Shown here: positions 24,711 through 35,280 of the stretch, piece by piece | Layout: each line of letters begins with the position of its first letter | Numbering within the stretch: the first letter of the stretch is position 1 | From: Schistosoma mansoni | Lineage: Eukaryota > Platyhelminthes > Trematoda > Strigeidida > Schistosomatidae | DNA length: 64,000 nucleotides | Assembly (NCBI RefSeq): GCF_000237925.1 | Contig: NW_017386103.1 | Span: 1 to 64,000, forward strand | Direction: 5' to 3' | Translations under genes and position numbers: made by a program | Notes under the pieces: generated by a model | Database searches by the model: none | What the model was told of the DNA's origin: nothing | What the model saw: the letters and a program-made list of their open reading frames with translations, nothing else

Positions 24711-24835
24711 AGGGCTGTAGCTCCTCCGGGGGCTACTGCCGGTCCCAAGCCCGGGTAAAGGAGGAGGGTTGGGCATGGGGTTAGCGACCCCATCCCGTAG
24801 AAAAACAACTTGCTAAAAAAACGCTAACCAGAAAA
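24711..24835 (-). repeat. GC-rich module fused to SR2-like 3' end
   Basis: On the - strand: ttttctggttagcg, acgggatggggtcgctaacc, ctcctttacccgggcttggg and a Pro/Gly-coding stretch. A diverged version lies at 34031-34157 (+), there joined to a different point of an SR2-like element. Confidence 0.55.
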
Positions 24836-25419
24836 ACATTATTCAAACCATTCACATCTATTACGCTGGCTGAAATTCATAATGAATTGATCCAAGAAAT
24901 ATTGAACTAAGTAATGTTACTTTTTTACTCCATCATATCAGTAATTTATCTAAATCACTCTCAATTATGTATTGAATTTTATTTGTCCATAATACTGATA
25001 ACTATGAGAATAATAAATAATCAGAAATTATTCAAAGAGCGATATTTACATTGGATAACGTCAGGATAATACAAATGAGACTCATTAAAAGATAATAAAT
25101 ATTTGTGCTAGGCTATAGGTAACTGATGACAAGCACTATGTGTTTCATTGTAATAGCATATATGATCCACTGATGCAATAATATTCCGTAGGGCTGATCG
25201 ACGTATACCAGTACAATTGAAGATGCAACTAAATGAGACCAACATGTAAGATGTTCTTGAATTACATTTCCAGCAACCGATCGAACTCGAATGATCGAGT
25301 GTGTGTTACATCAGAACTGAGAATTAATAAATGGTAACTGCTTTGTATTATTTATAGGCTATCATTACATATATTTTCATTAGACGACTATCAAGAAACT
25401 AGACTAAATATATATTCAT

Positions 25420-25900
25420 ATCCCTTTTATCATAAGCTTTCATTTGATCTATCGGCTACTGCAATACGATTTATCATTCTTAACTCATTCCCAATGTATT
25501 AACTGTTCTCTCACACTGACAGCCGCTTTTGGCTTGATCTTGTATAATTATCATTTTTAATTTTATGTTATGATGCAGTCTGGTCTACCTGTATATGAAC
25601 TACCTATGTCTGTAATATACGATTCATATAGCAAAGGCTAATATTTGTGCTATGGACTGAATGAGCTGAGTTAGGCGATAGCCTGCTTTACATAAACGCA
25701 ATAAGGATACAGAGTTGACTCCTGGCTACTGATGCTGGCTAATGCATCATTGGTCTTGCACAAGGACAAGGTTATATGAGTCGGTGTTCTGATTGGCAAC
25801 TTTGTCACGTGATATTTACAGGGCCATAATCCATAACCGAGTTAAACAATTAGAGGAAGTGTATGGAGTAGTCTCAATCATTCTCGGTGCACACAAACAA
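25420..25900 (+). repeat. Unnamed interspersed repeat, copy A
   Basis: Shares a colinear series of blocks with 29970-30400, for example cattatcataagcttt-like, atttgatctatcggctact, tagcaaaggctaatatttgt and ggactgaatgagctgagtta. The two copies are diverged but in the same order over about 430 bp. No ends or coding content recognised. Confidence 0.5.
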
Positions 25901-27295
25901 GCTAGAAGTATACGATCGTTAACAATGAGCTCTGGTATAAGTCTTCAGATTTTTTTCTGTATCTGTCTCCTAATCAACCTACAATATTTTCTCATGTAAA
26001 GCAGTTAGCTAGTTCATGATATGGCATTAAACTCTTTAATGTTCATTAGTATATTTTTTTTTTGTTTAAGTTCTTAATGTCAGAAATTATGAATGAAAGA
26101 AGTTAGTTGACATGGTTTCTTTACATTGATTACAATTATTCATGTACATTTATTATACTTATATTAGCTTTAGTTTATGCACTACTTAATTTCAATCGAA
26201 TAACTTATATTAGTTTCTTTAACAACAACAACAACAAAAGATCATTTATAATCGACATTTGTATACGAAAATAGTTTTGGAAAAGAGCAAATAGCATATA
26301 CCATAGTTTATTTATATTACTTAGCATGTTCAATGAGATCTAGACCAATCAAAGTAGTGAACTGATATTTAAAATGTAAATATTGACATATTTTCAAAGG
26401 AATTCAAATAAGTATACCTCAAGTAGTACAGTTGTATTTCAAATGTCAAAAAGTAAGTTCCATATGTCAGATCAATACATCTATAGTAATAAATTAACAA
26501 TCATCAATGATGGTGCTGCCTATAACCATATTTACTGAGCTCAAGTAGAGCAAAATAAACTACATACTATAACAAAGACTGATGATCAACTAAAACAAAT
26601 ATAATGCAAAATAGCCAGCATGAGAGGGAATTCCAAAGAGTAACATTTTAAAGGGCTAATTGACAATAACCAAATCTCCTGAAAGCTTATATTATTCGTA
26701 AGAGGTAAAGAGAGACCAATCAAAAGACAGGTTAAATGTGATAGAACGAAAGGAGTTAATATTTACTGAGGTTATCCCCTAGTATATTTAAAAAAGATAG
26801 TCATAAATCGTTGAGAATAATCTTTTTCATGAATTATTGCTCCATAATGAACGTTTCTTGGTGAATGAAGGATACATCAGCTACAAATGGAAAAGATGGC
26901 AAATGAGTTACAAAAAAAGATTTGTACATCGTAAAATGTGTACACAAATTCAGCTAAATGGACTAGTTAGGAGCAGATATTTACAAAAGTATATATCACT
27001 CTTTAGCGGTGGATCGGTGAATTTTTTATTGTGTTAGTTACTTACTAACTTCTATTAATGTACTGTTAATTAGTGGCAGTTAGATGGATACACTATAAAT
27101 GTATACCTTCATTCTGACTTACCACTAATTTGCAATTGAAAAGTGATTAAGGGTCCCGAAAGGTAACACTTGTAATCAACTAAAATTACGCGTTTTCATA
27201 ATTATTCGGACGACTTCCCTACTTAAACAGTTCAACATATTTGTTCTATTATTGTCTGAATATTCATAAATTTTGAAACGTTATTTAGACCATAT
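25901..27295. other. AT-rich stretch without gene
   Basis: No gene recognised; contains an AAC run near 26223-26238. Confidence 0.45.
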
Positions 27296-27690
27296 TAAGA
27301 TCACGAACCGATCTAAGTTAGACTTTCGTTGTCTGCCTAGGAGCACAAGACGGTCGTTTCACACCTAGTATGGCACTGCTTAGCAATGAGCATCCACTCG
27401 TCACAACCGGTATTGAGAAACAATTTCCTGAGTCCTAGTGACAATTCATGGTCAGTGAAGTATGTCTATGTCGAGTATGAGGAAGTTACTCACAACGACG
27501 ATGAAAGATGGTCACTCAATATCGCGGATTAATTAAATTCAGGATTGTCAGCTATTGGACTTAGCTCAGTAGCCCAGAAGTTATGCGTTCATGCTCGAGA
27601 TCGAAGGTCCATGGTTTTATTTCCAGTTGTGAGGTAACAGGTGAGAAGTCTCGTTCTAAGACGAAACGGCCATCCAGTGCTTTCAAGTTT
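27296..27690. repeat. Old head-to-head pair of hammerhead SINEs
   Basis: The left arm (about 27330-27400, - strand) shows ggagcacaagacggtcgttt followed by cacacctag and gcactgcttagcaatgagca. The right arm (about 27560-27690, + strand) shows actcagtagcccagaagtta and then acgaaacggccatccagtgc. Both arms have lost the hammerhead consensus. The arrangement is the same as at 29.2-29.7 kb and 32.7-33.2 kb. Confidence 0.55.
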
Positions 27691-28496
27691 TTAATATCTA
27701 ACATAAATCGGTTAATCACCTCGGTATAATTCAACAATCCTTATAACTTCAAACTGATAATGATAGAAACCAGTTTCTCTGTATAATATTAGATGCTCCA
27801 AATGAGAAGATTTATCTCCGTTTTCAGGATACTTTGCGTTAATTGTAGTGAATCATAAATAGTTGTTCTTTTTTAAAAAAGTTATACAAATATCTAACAC
27901 CATTGTAGAATTTAGAGTAACCAAGAATTAAAATCTAATAAGATTTAATTGGCAATACCAACTATGAATGTTTAAGAAGACTTTTTTTCATTTATCACAA
28001 CAACATTCCACAAAAGTTTTTAATCTCATTGTCTTTAAATTAAAAGAAGCCTTGATTATTCTATAAGAGTAAGTCACCTTATTTTAATAAACTCATCACT
28101 ATACCAATCATTGAAAGAAAAAAACCATCGCAAAAATGCTTATAATTAGTTCCGGATTTATAAAAGTTAAACATTCTTTCTTAACTTAAAAGAGCATGAT
28201 TACACTTTTTTTTTCTCTCAGTAACTAACTAATACGGAATGTATTCCATTATGTTTATTTTTTTATTTTTTTTAAAAAAAGAAGAGGTTATGGATAACTT
28301 AGTTCATCACTTATACATGTTGTAACGTGTATCGACTTTAAATAGGTGGTATCTTGATGTTAAAAAAAATGTTAAAAAGTTGAATGGTTACTTTTATCGA
28401 GATTTTTTAAAATATTTTTTCATTTATTTATAACCTGTATGTTTTATTTAGATTAATCAAAATTTATAGAATAATAATAGTGAATTTTCATAGTTA

Positions 28497-28800
28497 AAAG
28501 AGTGAGTCAATTGAAGCTAGACCACCAAGGAAAACCTGGAAGCACTGGATTGCCGTTTCGTCCTATCGTGGGACTCCTCGTGGATTGGTTGGAGTTAGAC
28601 ATAAACACCATCGGATGCCTGCCAGCTCAGTGGTCTATCGGTTTAGTGCTTTGGCGCGAGACGGGTAGATCCTGGGTTCGAATCTCGTGAGGCAGGATCG
28701 CGGATGAGCACTGCTGAGGAGTCCCACAATAGGATGAAACGGCCGACTAGTGCTTCCAGGTTTTCCTTGGTGGTCTAGCTTCAATTGACTCAAGCTTTCA
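28497..28800. repeat. Palindromic hammerhead-SINE copy
   Basis: Left arm 28502-28576 is nearly the reverse complement of right arm 28717-28797 (tcaattgaagctagaccacc against ggtggtctagcttcaattga). The right (+) half has an A box (cagctcagtggtctatcgg), a B box (gggttcgaatctc) and a hammerhead core at 28708-28753. The left arm stops inside the hammerhead. Confidence 0.8.
28708..28753 (+). ncRNA. Hammerhead ribozyme motif, damaged stem III
   Basis: Stem I gcactg, core CTGAGGA, stem II gtcc...ggat and GAAAC are present. However, the segment after gaaacggccg reads ac, so the U at 16.1 is replaced, and stem I pairing becomes gcactg/tagtgc. Cleavage is unlikely. Confidence 0.55.
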
Positions 28801-29004
28801 ATTATGAAAATACTAAATCTCTACAAAACCCTTTCTGAATAGTGAATTTATTAATTAGAAAAAAAATTTATGAGTTTCGAATGATTTTTGGCTGTAAATA
28901 ATATAAGAATAAATTAGAAATAGAAGGAATATTCCTAATGATTTGTAACTGATTTTATTGTTACTACTTAACCTATTTCTAAACAGTTTTTCAATGTTCT
29001 AATT

Positions 29005-29206
29005 ATTGTTATCCTATGAACACCAAGAAATACAAGTCAGGATAAACAGTGTAGCAGAAGCCTCAGCATCAGTAAACTTCAATATACCCAACGGTAGAAA
29101 CAAGATCCTCATATATAAAATGGAGAATATCAATCTGATCACACTTGATGGATTAGCTCTGAAAGAGGTGGAATCTTTCATGTACCTGGTCATCATCATC
29201 GATTAA
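29005..29206 (+). mobile_element. SR2-like LINE internal RT fragment
   Basis: The frame reads ASVNFNIPNGRNKILIYKME, then NLITLDGLALKEVESFMYL. It corresponds to the region just after the RT YADD/FADD box (K.KIL.YN..N...LDG..LE.V..F.YLG). It is cut off exactly where a hammerhead SINE begins at 29208. Confidence 0.65.
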
Positions 29207-29235
29207 AGAGCTAGACCACCAAGGAAAACCTGGGA

Positions 29236-29281
29236 GCACTGGACGGCCGTTTCATCCTATTGTGGGACTCCTGAGCAGTGC
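29236..29281 (-). ncRNA. Hammerhead motif, core mutated
   Basis: Stem I gcactg/cagtgc is perfect and GAAAC with palindromic acggccgt is kept, but the core reads CTCAGGA instead of CTGANGA. The invariant G5 is lost, so cleavage is unlikely. Confidence 0.6.
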
Positions 29282-29642
29282 GCATCCACGATCACGCCTC
29301 GCGAGATTCGAACCTAGAACCCATCGATCTCGCGCGAACGCTTAACCTCTAGACCACGGTATTAATGCCTAACTTCAACCGGTTCACGAGATCGAGCGAT
29401 GTCTTCAGTGAGTTATTATCTCACAACATTCCCGGTTGTATTACACTGGTCACTGCTTCTCACTAGAAGTCCAGGAAGTACCTCTTGAAGCCAGTCACTA
29501 GTGAGCATATGTTGATTTATATCAGAAGAGGTTAGGCATTAACACCGTTGGATGCCGGCCAACTCAGTGGTTTAGAGGTTAGGCGTTCGCGCGAGATCTA
29601 TGGGTTCTAGGTTCGAAACCAGCGAGGCGCGATCGTGGATGC

Positions 29643-29687
29643 GCACTGATCAGGCGTCCGACAATAGGATGAAACGGCCGTCCAGTG
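29643..29687 (+). ncRNA. Hammerhead remnant, core destroyed
   Basis: The arm reads gcactgatcaggcgtccgac, then aataggatgaaacggccgtc, so stem II and GAAA survive but CTGANGA is disrupted. Confidence 0.5.
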
Positions 29688-29969
29688 CTTCCAGATTTTT
29701 TCACGGTGGTCAAGCTTCAATCGACTCATGATCTCAACCATTAGAAATTACTAGATTTTAATGTTTTTAGTTTGTAATGGATTAATAATGAATATGAATT
29801 AGTACATAAAACAGTACTGGAAAGTTTACTAATGCAAAACTGAGTAATTTTATTTTTGGAGACATTGACTTCTGTATATCTGGACGAGAATAAATGAAAG
29901 ATGGAATTACTTATGGACTAATATTATAAGAATATTCTTATTGTATGACTATTAAGTAACTATATTATA

Positions 29970-30400
29970 TGTTTTTATTCATATTTCTTTCATTATAAGC
30001 TTTTATTTGACCTATTGGTTACTATTTTCAAATTATTCTCAATCTATTAGTAACACTTCCTCACAATCACAGACACTTTTAGCTTGTTCCTATAGAAATG
30101 TTACTCACTACTTTATGGTGTGATGTGGTCTGATTTTTCTTGTATATAAATCAAGTATGTTTAAAATAGATTATTCGATATAGCGTAGGCTGATATGTAT
30201 GTTCTGGACTGAATCTACTAAGTTACGCAAAAAGCTGCTATCTCAAAGACATATAAGAACGTTAAGCTGCTCGTACTGGCTTATGCGTCGTTGGTTTGGT
30301 CAATAAGTTGGCGATTCTAAGTGACCATTGTATCGCGTGAGATATTAGCAGGACACAAGTTAGAACAGTTTCAATGATTGGTCTTCTTTTTCAAATAAAT
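29970..30400 (+). repeat. Unnamed interspersed repeat, copy B
   Basis: Diverged direct copy of 25420-25900, with the blocks cattataagcttttatttga, then tctggactgaatctactaag and cgcgtgagatattagcagga in the same order. Nothing coding seen. Confidence 0.5.
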
Positions 30401-30744
30401 TCAAGTTTTGTAATGAATTTTAGATTAATTCCAGGTAAAGATAAACTTAATCAAAATGTGAATGATACTGTCTGTTTCTTATAGACCCTTGGTAGTTTTC
30501 TAAAAAAAGTAGAGATCGTTAACTTAGTTTCTGAATGGATATATATATGTGTTATTTAGGCCATATTTAGTTATTTGATAAAATGACTTGCTTTGTTCGT
30601 AATTCATTTAATGTGTAGATGTTCACAGAATAACACAGTTTTTTTCCGATAAAGTTCTCAACGAACATATTAGACAACTGAACATATTTATACAGTAAAA
30701 CAAACAATGAAATATGAACAAATATAATTAGTTCTGTTTAGTTT

Positions 30745-30972
30745 TGCTCACCGGTTACCATGGGACAACATCTCCTCACGATGCTCCACTGCCTTGTGGA
30801 TCAGATCTTCAGGTCAAAGGCTCCGGGTATCGTCCCCTAAGAAAACCATCTGCTTCATTTTGGGCAACCGGTCAGTACCACAGCCCTCACACAAATCAAA
30901 TGAGATTTGTGTGGCGCATATATATCTGGTTCCCCTTTGTACCAATATTTATGTGTTTAAATAAAAATAATA
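30745..30972 (+). repeat. Dispersed ~500-bp repeat, copy 2 (5' truncated)
   Basis: Begins tcaccggttaccatgggaca and runs through cacgatgctccactgccttg and aatgagatttgtgtggcgca to tatttatgtgtttaaataaa. It corresponds to the second half of the 42115 copy. Truncation at the 5' side only fits retroposition. Confidence 0.75.
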
Positions 30973-31322
30973 AATAAGTTTTGCTGTAAACTATAAAGTC
31001 AACACAAGGGATTTTTTAAAAGAGAAGACATCATAGTTTTGCAACAACAAAAAGTAGAACACAATGGTTATGCTTTATAGTTAATAAGATAAATGTACGT
31101 TGAATAGGTGCCTTGGATAAAACAAAAGCTTACAAAAAAATATATGGAGAAAATCGTATAGAAAAACGACTGGTAGATTATTATATCTTCAAGAAGCAAA
31201 AGATTTCTGTCATCGGTTTGCTACTCACGTGGAGGTAAAAGGCCTATAGTTAATGAATAATAATTCAACAACAGTTTCTGTGTTAACAGGAAAATAATAA
31301 TATGGAAAATATAAAAATACAG

Positions 31323-31703
31323 TGATATGTCTTGCTGATTGAAGGCTATACTCGGATCCTAAGCTAGTATCGTAACCCCCAAGCTAGAACTACACAGCGA
31401 CTTGAACACGAGAGAAAAGGCACAAAATATGCGGGAAGCACTTCACTCCAAAGGTTCATTTATATACAGAAAATATAGGATTTTTATAGTATTTTAGAAG
31501 TCCTCGGGTTTTCCTGAAAATTCTAGAATACTACTAAACATAGCAGCAGTGTAGTAATCAGACAATCAGAACCTCCACAAGTGACTTTTCATTTTCGCGA
31601 TACTTCTAGCAAAACTTCTAATCGAACGCTGATTGGGTAAAATGCTTCTTAATGTTTCCTGAGCTTGTCATGCCTATTGTGAGAAATTTTCAGGATCATC
31701 CCA
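31323..31703 (-). mobile_element. LTR of a gypsy-type element
   Basis: On the - strand the segment runs from TGGGATGATCC to ...ATATCA, about 381 bp. It follows a strong polypurine tract and contains a TATA-like ctgtatataaatg about two thirds along. Ends are inferred from TG...CA; no second LTR was found in the window. Confidence 0.5.
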
Positions 31704-31706
31704 ATA

Positions 31707-31721
31707 CCCCTTTTTTTTCTT
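31707..31721 (-). promoter_or_regulatory. Polypurine tract (plus-strand primer)
   Basis: On the - strand: aagaaaaaaaagggg, directly before the inferred LTR start, as expected for the primer of plus-strand DNA synthesis. Confidence 0.55.
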
Positions 31722-31754
31722 GAAGATTCGGGGTTGGTATCCAGACTGAATTTT

Positions 31755-32102
31755 GTGACTTTATCCTCCCCTACAAAACAATGTTGGATCATCAACTTCC
31801 GACATACTGACGTTGTTACAGATCGAGTTTATGGGACGGTTTGTTAATTTCAACCTTTCTATCCAATCAAGTCCCAATAGGTCGAGTGATGGACGTTCTG
31901 TCAGAAATATTACTCCCTTCTCCGTAGACTCTTTGACTGTGATTTCACAAAGCATTTCACCAGAAATGTTTAGAATTCCCCCGGATGCACTATGTGCTAA
32001 TTGATGAGTTGAATATATTCTCAGTCTCCCAATTTTCTCCCACGTTCTCCTGCTTATAGTTGTTATATCGGAGGTTGTGTCTAGCTGTAAGCGGGCATAC
32101 AG
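31755..32102 (-). pseudogene. Gypsy retrotransposon aspartic protease remnant
   Basis: Reading from 32102 downwards: YARLQLDTTSDITTISRRTW, then SASGGILNISGEMLCEITV, and RPSLDLLGLDWIERL. LD-T-G-SDIT and hLGLDWI are the two ends of retroelement proteases. Here the catalytic DTG/DSG triad reads DTT, so activity is doubtful. No RT, RNase H or integrase follows; the frame runs almost directly into the polypurine tract and LTR, so the element has a large internal deletion. Confidence 0.7.
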
Positions 32103-32671
32103 TAATCCAAGTATTCAAAATTTTGATAATAAAATATGTACATTAATTTCATAGAGGGTAGTTCTGAGAGTTTAAGCTTCTCTAAATTTACACAGATGAT
32201 ATTATACATCGAACCTATGATGAGTATAGGTTGGCTACCAATATACTTCAGTCTCCTCCAGCTTACATATAATGATTCTGATAACTAACGGATCTGGAAA
32301 TAGCATTAATTTCTTTTTCCATTTTTGTAACGAATTCTATGTTGTCTCAAATGCTGTTAATCAAACTTTTAGCCTGCATCTTTTTGATGATGACAAATAT
32401 TACGTCCATTTATTAGATCCACATCTCTAGTACCATTACTGACCTGTTTAATGCTGTATCTACAGCAAACCTAAATATCAATTTTTAAAATGACATTTCT
32501 TTCATCTGGTTGCAGATTTTTTATTCAATCAAAAACATTTTAACAAACATAAATTAATGGGCTCAATCAAATACTGACTTTGAAACGTATGTTCTGAAAT
32601 ATTTATGAGAAACAGAGAGACAATATCATTTGGAAGGGGTTTTGTGGAGATTTCATTATTTTCATAGTTGA
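32103..32671. other. AT-rich stretch without gene
   Basis: Nothing recognised. Confidence 0.4.
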
Positions 32672-32715
32672 AATCATGAGTCGATTGAAGCTAGACCACC
32701 AAGGGAAACCTGGAA

Positions 32716-32761
32716 GCACTGGACGGCCGTTTCGCCCTATTGTGGGACTCCTCAGCAGGGC
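32716..32761 (-). ncRNA. Hammerhead ribozyme motif, core intact
   Basis: On the - strand: CTGAGGA, stem II gtcc/gggc, GAAAC, palindromic acggccgt, cleavage-site GTC. Stem I is gccctg/cagtgc with one mismatch. Cleavage is conceivable but weakened. Confidence 0.65.
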
Positions 32762-33076
32762 GCATCCATGATCTCGCCTCGCGGGATTCGAACCCAAGAC
32801 CTACCCGTCTCGCGCCAGGGCACTTAACCGATAGACCACTGAGCCAGCATCCGACGGTGTTCTTGTGAGAAGCAGTGACCAGTGGAGTTCAACCGGGTCT
32901 GTTGTGAGATATCAACACACTGAAGACAATTGGTGAACGGTTGCTCAACTTCGTGGATTGGTTGAAGTTAGGCATTAACACCGTTGGATGCCGGCTCAAT
33001 GTTCTAGAGGTTAAGCGTTCAAGCGCGAGACTGATAGGTCCTGGGTTGGAATCTCGCGAGGCGCGATCGTGGGTGC

Positions 33077-33122
33077 GCACTGCTGAGGAGTCCCACGATA
33101 GGACGGAACGGCCGTCCAGTGC
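33077..33122 (+). ncRNA. Hammerhead motif, GAAA mutated
   Basis: Stem I gcactg/cagtgc is perfect and CTGAGGA is intact. Stem II is gtcc/ggac. The conserved GAAA reads GGAA, which should abolish catalysis. Confidence 0.65.
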
Positions 33123-33175
33123 TTCCAGGTTTCCCATGGTGGTCTAGCTTCAATTGACTCATGCTTTCAACTATG

Positions 33176-34030
33176 ATAATATCGTTTGTCAGTTTTAGCT
33201 CAACTTAAGTAACTATGGCTTCGATATTAAAAAATATCAAGTAATCAGTGTTAATTTAAACATTTTATATACACTATATATTTATGAAGAGCATAAACTG
33301 CAGGAAACATCTAAAAAATTACACTTCAGACTTGATAGAGTGATAATCTAAATGTACAACAATTTTGATATTTACCAAGAACTTATTTTGAGAAATTATC
33401 CAAAAAGATACATAGAACTACAATTAATAGTCGCAAATAATGAGCTCACTTTGAGTCAAACACAAGGCTAAACGAAGATCAGACTCTGTAGGTATCACTT
33501 AAGATTATGTTGTTGTTTTTTTCATTTTCTCATTCATATTTGAGTATTCAATACAAAATATAATTCACTATCTAACATTTTATGTTTTATTATTAGAATT
33601 ATTCATATTGACGCCAATTCAAACAAATAATCATTATGTTATTTTGACCCTGAAGCCATTGTTCTTTAAAACAAATGATAATGTCTTTGAGAGGTACCTT
33701 GTTTAAAACAACATTTTATTTTCTAATATTTAAAGAAGACATTATATTGGATATTAATCAGTGTTAACCATTTCTTTGGAGAGAATCAAGTTTATATTGA
33801 TTACTAAATATATAGAAGATATTGAGGTTATTAAGCCATAATGAAAGAGAAAGAATTCTAAAATATTAGAGCATGGTGAACCGTTGATATAAGAAAGTTA
33901 AAATGATATTATAAATCCTAAATTGTAGTGATAGTGTAAGTTCATTCATTCTGTACTGATCTATAGCTGTGAAACATGTGCTACGAGTCAAAAAGGCATG
34001 GTTGATTGGCAAGTACTAGACCCAAATCAC
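33176..34030. other. AT-rich stretch without gene
   Basis: Nothing recognised. Confidence 0.4.
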
Positions 34031-34157
34031 ATTTTCTGGTTTGCACTTTTTAGTAAGGTTGTTTCCCACGGGATGACGTTGCTGACCCCATGTCTAACCG
34101 ATCTCCTTTACCCGGCCATGGAACTGGCAATAACCCCAAAAGAGTTACAAGCCGACT
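34031..34157 (+). repeat. GC-rich module, second copy
   Basis: Reads ttctggtttgcactttttag, then cacgggatgacgttgctgac and ctcctttacccggccatgg, colinear with the reverse complement of 24711-24835. Confidence 0.5.
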
Positions 34158-35280
34158 GGACAATATTCCAGCTGAAGAACTAAAGTTACACATAGAAGTA
34201 ACTGCAAACATGTTCCATATTCTATTCAGGAAAAAATTTGGGAGGGAGAACAAGTGCCACTGATGGACCGCAAGGAAGAAGGACAGCTCATCAAGATACC
34301 AAAGAAAGGAGATCTGAGCAAATGTGGAAACTATAGAGGCATCATACTACTATCGGTACCAGGAAATGTTTTCAAAAGAGTGTTACTGAACCGGATGATA
34401 GATTCAGTAGATTTCCAGCTTCTAGATCAACAGACCGGATCCCATAAGGATCGATCGTGCACAGACCGAATCGCGACACTATGGATCATCGTTGAACAAT
34501 CAATTGAATGGAACTCGTCACTATACGTCAACTTTATTGAGTATGAGACGTTTGACAGTGCGAATAGGAGGACTTTATGGAAAATTCTCCATCACTGTAG
34601 TGTACATGAAATGATCAACACCATCCGCAATTTATATGACGAACTACACTGCGAAGTCGTGAATGAAGAACAGCTGACAAATACATTTCAACATAAAACT
34701 GACATCAGACAAGGCTGTTTATCACTGCCCCTTCTCCTTGTTCTGCCGGTCTATAGGATTATGAAGACCTCCTTATCTGAGGGGGTAGCACGGAATACAA
34801 TGGACAGCTCGGATGCAACTAGACGATCTGGACTCCGCAGATGACCTAGCCCTTCTATCCTATACATACCAATAAATGCAGGTGGAGACAGCCAGTGAAA
34901 CAGCAGTAGACCACAACATACACAAGGTAAAAAGCAGGGTCGTGAAATACAACACTTGATGGACAAGCTCTAGATAGAATCGTCGAAAAACCAGGAGGAT
35001 TTGATACAGATGTGAATGCACGGATTCGGAGAACAACGGCAGCATTCCGACAAATAAAAACATCTGGGACAATTTTTAACCAACACCAAAGTCAAGATTT
35101 TCAATATGAATGCCAAGACATTTCTATTGTATGGAGTGGAAACTTGGAGAACTACCACAACCATCACCAAAAATGTACAGGTATTTATAAACAATTATCT
35201 AAGCAAGATAATCCAGATCCGTTGGCCGGATACTGTTAGCTAAAACCTACTTTGGGAGAGAACAATATGTAGAAGTGGTT
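34158..35280 (+). mobile_element. SR2-like LINE fragment (RT and C-terminal region)
   Basis: After a short NIPAEELK lead, a frame at 34254-34841 gives LIKIPKKGDLSKCGNYRGII, then CTDRIATLWIIVEQSIEWNS, YVNFIEYETFDSANRRTLW (motif A; the Lys-Ala-Phe-Asp core is altered to Thr-Phe-Asp) and DIRQGCLSLPLL (motif B). Frameshifts follow, with later pieces encoding NARIRRTTAAFRQIKTS and a C-terminal stretch to about 35245. The copy is broken and cannot be autonomous. Confidence 0.8.

Larger units (their letters stand above)
29208..29735. repeat. Head-to-head pair of hammerhead SINEs
   Basis: A - strand SINE (29208 to about 29400: 3' tail, hammerhead, B box rc agattcgaacc, A box rc) faces a + strand SINE (about 29520-29735). 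The spacer 29400-29520 carries the SINE 5' region. The terminal arms are inverted repeats of each other. Confidence 0.8.
32672..33175. repeat. Head-to-head pair of hammerhead SINEs (best preserved pair)
   Basis: A - strand SINE lacking its 5' end (32672 to about 32862) faces a full-length + strand SINE (about 32866-33175). The latter has 5' region gagaagcagtgaccagtgga, A box region ccggctcaatgttctagagg, B box gggttggaatctc, hammerhead, and tail tggtggtctagcttcaattg. The outer arms of about 150 bp are inverted repeats, capped by tgagtcgattgaagc and gcttcaattgactca. Confidence 0.85.

Noticed and set aside
24366-24758. 130-codon + strand frame
   Set aside because: Antisense shadow of the SR2-like 3' end and GC-rich module on the - strand.
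28640-28690. Possible tRNA gene (A and B boxes)
   Set aside because: It is the tRNA-like head of a hammerhead SINE; the acceptor stem is not formed and the same sequence recurs with the SINE tail.
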